From the NCBI GenBank assembly GCA_016840305.1, contig JAEOSP010000660.1, positions 1 through 15,279 on the forward strand: 15,279 nucleotides of DNA, written 5' to 3'. Position numbers and translations under genes: made by a program. The notes beneath the pieces are model-generated. The model was not told the origin of the DNA. It saw only the letters and a program-made list of their open reading frames with translations, and searched no databases. How positions within the stretch are numbered: position 1 is the stretch's first letter; each line of letters begins with the position of its first letter. The DNA comes from Candidatus Hodarchaeota archaeon (GTDB taxonomy: Archaea; Asgardarchaeota; Heimdallarchaeia; Hodarchaeales; Hodarchaeaceae). Shown here piece by piece: positions 14,201 through 15,279 of this stretch.

Positions 14201-15279
14201 ATGGGGTTTGGATGTGGGTTCCTCGTCAATTTCCGTTAGATTTTTCTGTGAATTTAGTTAACCCCTCTGAATCTGAGCAAGTAATCGAATTTAAGGAAAG
14301 TTTAATTGATAAAATATTGAATGAAAAGGTTAATACGGCTGGTTTTGTAAATGATAATTATTGGTCTAATGATGGGTCGAAAATTGAGCAGATTAGCAAG
14401 AGCCTGATTCAATTTGAACAAGATGGCCCCTATGATTTTCAATTCATAATGGGGAAGAAAAAGTATATCGTTTATAATTATGATATTGAAAGTGGACAAT
14501 GGGATGAAAAAGAGATCATAGGACTGGAGTCAAAAAGAGCTGATTTCTCAAAATTACAGAAACTCTTCCAAGAAGAGCTCATTAAAGGGTATCTTGAAAA
14601 TTACAATTTAGAGAACCCAGTGTCACTCTATGAGATCTATCAAAATGCGATTAGAGTTTCAGATGAAATAAGGAAACAAGTGGAAGAGGGCAAATTAGAT
14701 CATTCATACTTCATTAAACCTAAAGCACTTAATAAACCATTAAATGAGTACAAATCAAAGCTCCCTCAGGTTACTGCAGCTCATATATTGAAAGATCTTG
14801 GTTTCTCAATTGAACCGGGGATCCGTATCCAAATGATTAATATAATTGGTAATCACGCGATTCCATCTCAAGTATTTGATCTTGATTTCAAGAAGGTTAA
14901 GTCAGTATTTAATAAGTATGGAATATGTACACTTAGTTTTATGCTGAATGAGATAACCTCAATTGCAGATATTCTCAAATTAATTGATAAAAAGCAGTAT
15001 TTAAGTGATATTTTCGGGCCAGGAAGAATTTTTGATAGAATGATAAATTATCCTATGAAGATTCAGGAAGTAAATACTGAGTCAAGGAAAACTTTAGTAA
15101 TTGGGGATTTAGAAGAAGTAGAGGAGAATCAATTTACAGAAGGTTCAATTACTTCGAACACCGATATTGAAAAAGAAAACCTGCCAAAAACTCCCCTAAT
15201 ACCAGTGAAAATTATCAAACATAAAATCACTACTCAAAAAAAGCAGAAATTAAGTAAACGAAGGGGAAAAATAAAAACT
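11266..15279 (+). CDS. B-family DNA polymerase related to the catalytic half of eukaryotic Pol epsilon, partial (3' end outside window)
   Basis: DNA-directed DNA polymerase with 3'-5' proofreading exonuclease; 1338 codons, still open at the window edge. N-terminal signature DVLYNHRVAID...VGRWY (171-190) parallels DVPYHVR...ID in Pol epsilon. Exonuclease motifs are intact: DIE (219-221), FGDRFD (332-337, D337) and Y444xxxD448. TGGLVEARRSGIFRSD (526-541) closely matches the epsilon GGHVEALESGVFRSD. Motif A is DVTSMYPS (671-678), then LQPSGIV; motif B is K925...LNSIYG (928-933); motif C is ELDTDGVW (975-982), the epsilon form instead of YGDTDS; KKKY ends at 1067. C696-x2-C699-x8-C708 has the spacing of yeast Pol2 iron-sulfur ligands, and C724, C734, C739 and C747 follow. 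The tail (about 1313-1338) is strongly basic. An in-frame TGA lies just before the ATG, fixing the start. All catalytic acids are present, so it should be active. Confidence 0.95.
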   Translation, partial: MSSSEYRRTSNPGYRTWFESFQYNQLVTLPIFILDFEATSRREEILDSYSDDNDYSEKGKNWNIINGIQIYFLDEQNTKRTSFLRHDPYFYLLLESGLNKNQINRIIAQIQELGEKKVKHVSKQICHDAADLTFLAEKEFIKVTVDHPGSVPNLRKLCESITGIIEWREADVLYNHRVAIDHNIRVGRWYEVEISRGEIQKISMLMNKAPPELRILAYDIETVFDITREPDPNRDAISMVSLFMGDTNFLLINDQVVETKDISQLEILLKKKDSEHNKPWVDWCKSGAEIPSSMIIEQIPVKLEILKTEKGLLHRFYEIIETFKPEVIADFFGDRFDIPFLSVRSSKYNISFEGRTGFKIKFKQQTGNEPKPKLTENYSPASIDSVSGAGIIHIDAYLFNEKYSYLPKKDLGLKPSVEKKLKIIPIGREALFAIEENPEDAVGYAACDGYITHRYVNELVLDFFTSMGQMFPVPASELLTRRAGSLDDLLIDAENHKFNIVGRRRVEQAFVDSFSKKITIDSFAYTGGLVEARRSGIFRSDIHTEYGIDKQALKEIKGIVRQIIVKHSNNTAKKEIKNEFERKILTKFGDLSLVYSEDIDQLLNNFNGVMIKNGINSSDLEEKHNQFRQILEEISKIYVKDVDKVIEETLNQIDNLIETKGSVQLRGVHVDVTSMYPSQIRQYKLQPSGIVPLSKCRECKYAEKDDSCYFEGDWVIKLTGRRPCRFREEGSRICENTNCTPKDESNCENYEPEQGTTGRIQEIFTFDGKSVQTYVLRKKRGLVKIPINKSYLSTMSDYDVFSAVKNWLEKAVKATQITCNLDKNHFDTFEDQPDQFKLPPNTFLSLDVRTKKITVLISVKSRVCQKAFNFVSRIMDDFFNTRVKHKFEAQRLNQIIKQKTKLNQPVHPDMLRQQKFHDSTQLGMKVPLNSIYGLLGMKAGVRNASAPCAGITTKLSADLISWAADQLEKIGMVTELDTDGVWMWVPRQFPLDFSVNLVNPSESEQVIEFKESLIDKILNEKVNTAGFVNDNYWSNDGSKIEQISKSLIQFEQDGPYDFQFIMGKKKYIVYNYDIESGQWDEKEIIGLESKRADFSKLQKLFQEELIKGYLENYNLENPVSLYEIYQNAIRVSDEIRKQVEEGKLDHSYFIKPKALNKPLNEYKSKLPQVTAAHILKDLGFSIEPGIRIQMINIIGNHAIPSQVFDLDFKKVKSVFNKYGICTLSFMLNEITSIADILKLIDKKQYLSDIFGPGRIFDRMINYPMKIQEVNTESRKTLVIGDLEEVEENQFTEGSITSNTDIEKENLPKTPLIPVKIIKHKITTQKKQKLSKRRGKIKT

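Noticed and set aside
14302..14499. Minus-strand 65-codon frame
   Set aside because: Antisense shadow inside the polymerase gene.
1..15279. Virus or plasmid origin because of dUTPase, polymerase and methyltransferases together
   Set aside because: Ornithine aminotransferase, the Lrp-type regulator and the cellular-type HTH/zinc-ribbon gene point to a chromosome; no structural, integrase or plasmid replication genes are seen.
1..15279. CRISPR array, insertion sequences, tRNA or rRNA
   Set aside because: I found no regularly spaced repeats, no transposase frame, and no tRNA- or rRNA-like conserved segments.

Overview
The window is AT-rich (about one third G+C by eye) and looks archaeal. Evidence: TATA-box-like promoters, purine-rich ribosome binding sites, an archaeal-type HTH/zinc-ribbon regulator, an Lrp/AsnC regulator next to an aminotransferase, and above all a B-family DNA polymerase at the right edge that resembles the catalytic half of eukaryotic DNA polymerase epsilon. 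From memory, epsilon-like polymerases are reported from Asgard archaea, so an Asgard (Loki-/Heimdall-like) chromosome is the best inference. No ribosomal RNA, tRNA or taxonomic marker is present to confirm it.

Layout, left to right. (1) 1-1005, minus: an unrecognised membrane-anchored protein cut by the window edge. (2) 1193-1483, plus: a small HTH plus zinc-ribbon regulator, ending 3 bp from the convergent dUTPase gene (1487-1906, minus). (3) 2044-4774, all minus: ornithine aminotransferase, an Lrp/AsnC-type regulator, and an unrecognised five-helix membrane protein. A perfect 10-bp inverted repeat lies just downstream of a TATA box in front of the aminotransferase gene and is a likely operator for the regulator. 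(4) 4918-10775: a DNA-modification island. A plus-strand adenine-N6 DNA methyltransferase (854 aa) meets tail-to-tail, with an 18-bp overlap, a minus-strand Eco57I/TaqI-like methyltransferase (869 aa). The second one follows a 129-aa charged helical protein and an 82-aa two-helix membrane protein on the same strand. No nuclease or helicase is visible. (5) 10776-11265: a 490-bp gene-free divergent region holding TATA boxes, a short direct repeat and a long AT-rich hairpin. (6) 11266 to the right edge, plus: the epsilon-like polymerase, 1338 codons and still open.

Functional links. dUTPase protects DNA from uracil and the polymerase copies DNA. The two methyltransferases probably form a restriction-modification, epigenetic or defence module whose effector is either absent or unrecognised. 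The aminotransferase and Lrp regulator form a small amino-acid metabolism unit. The most notable content is the polymerase, whose Cys-x2-Cys-x8-Cys motif has the same spacing as three of the iron-sulfur ligands of yeast Pol2.
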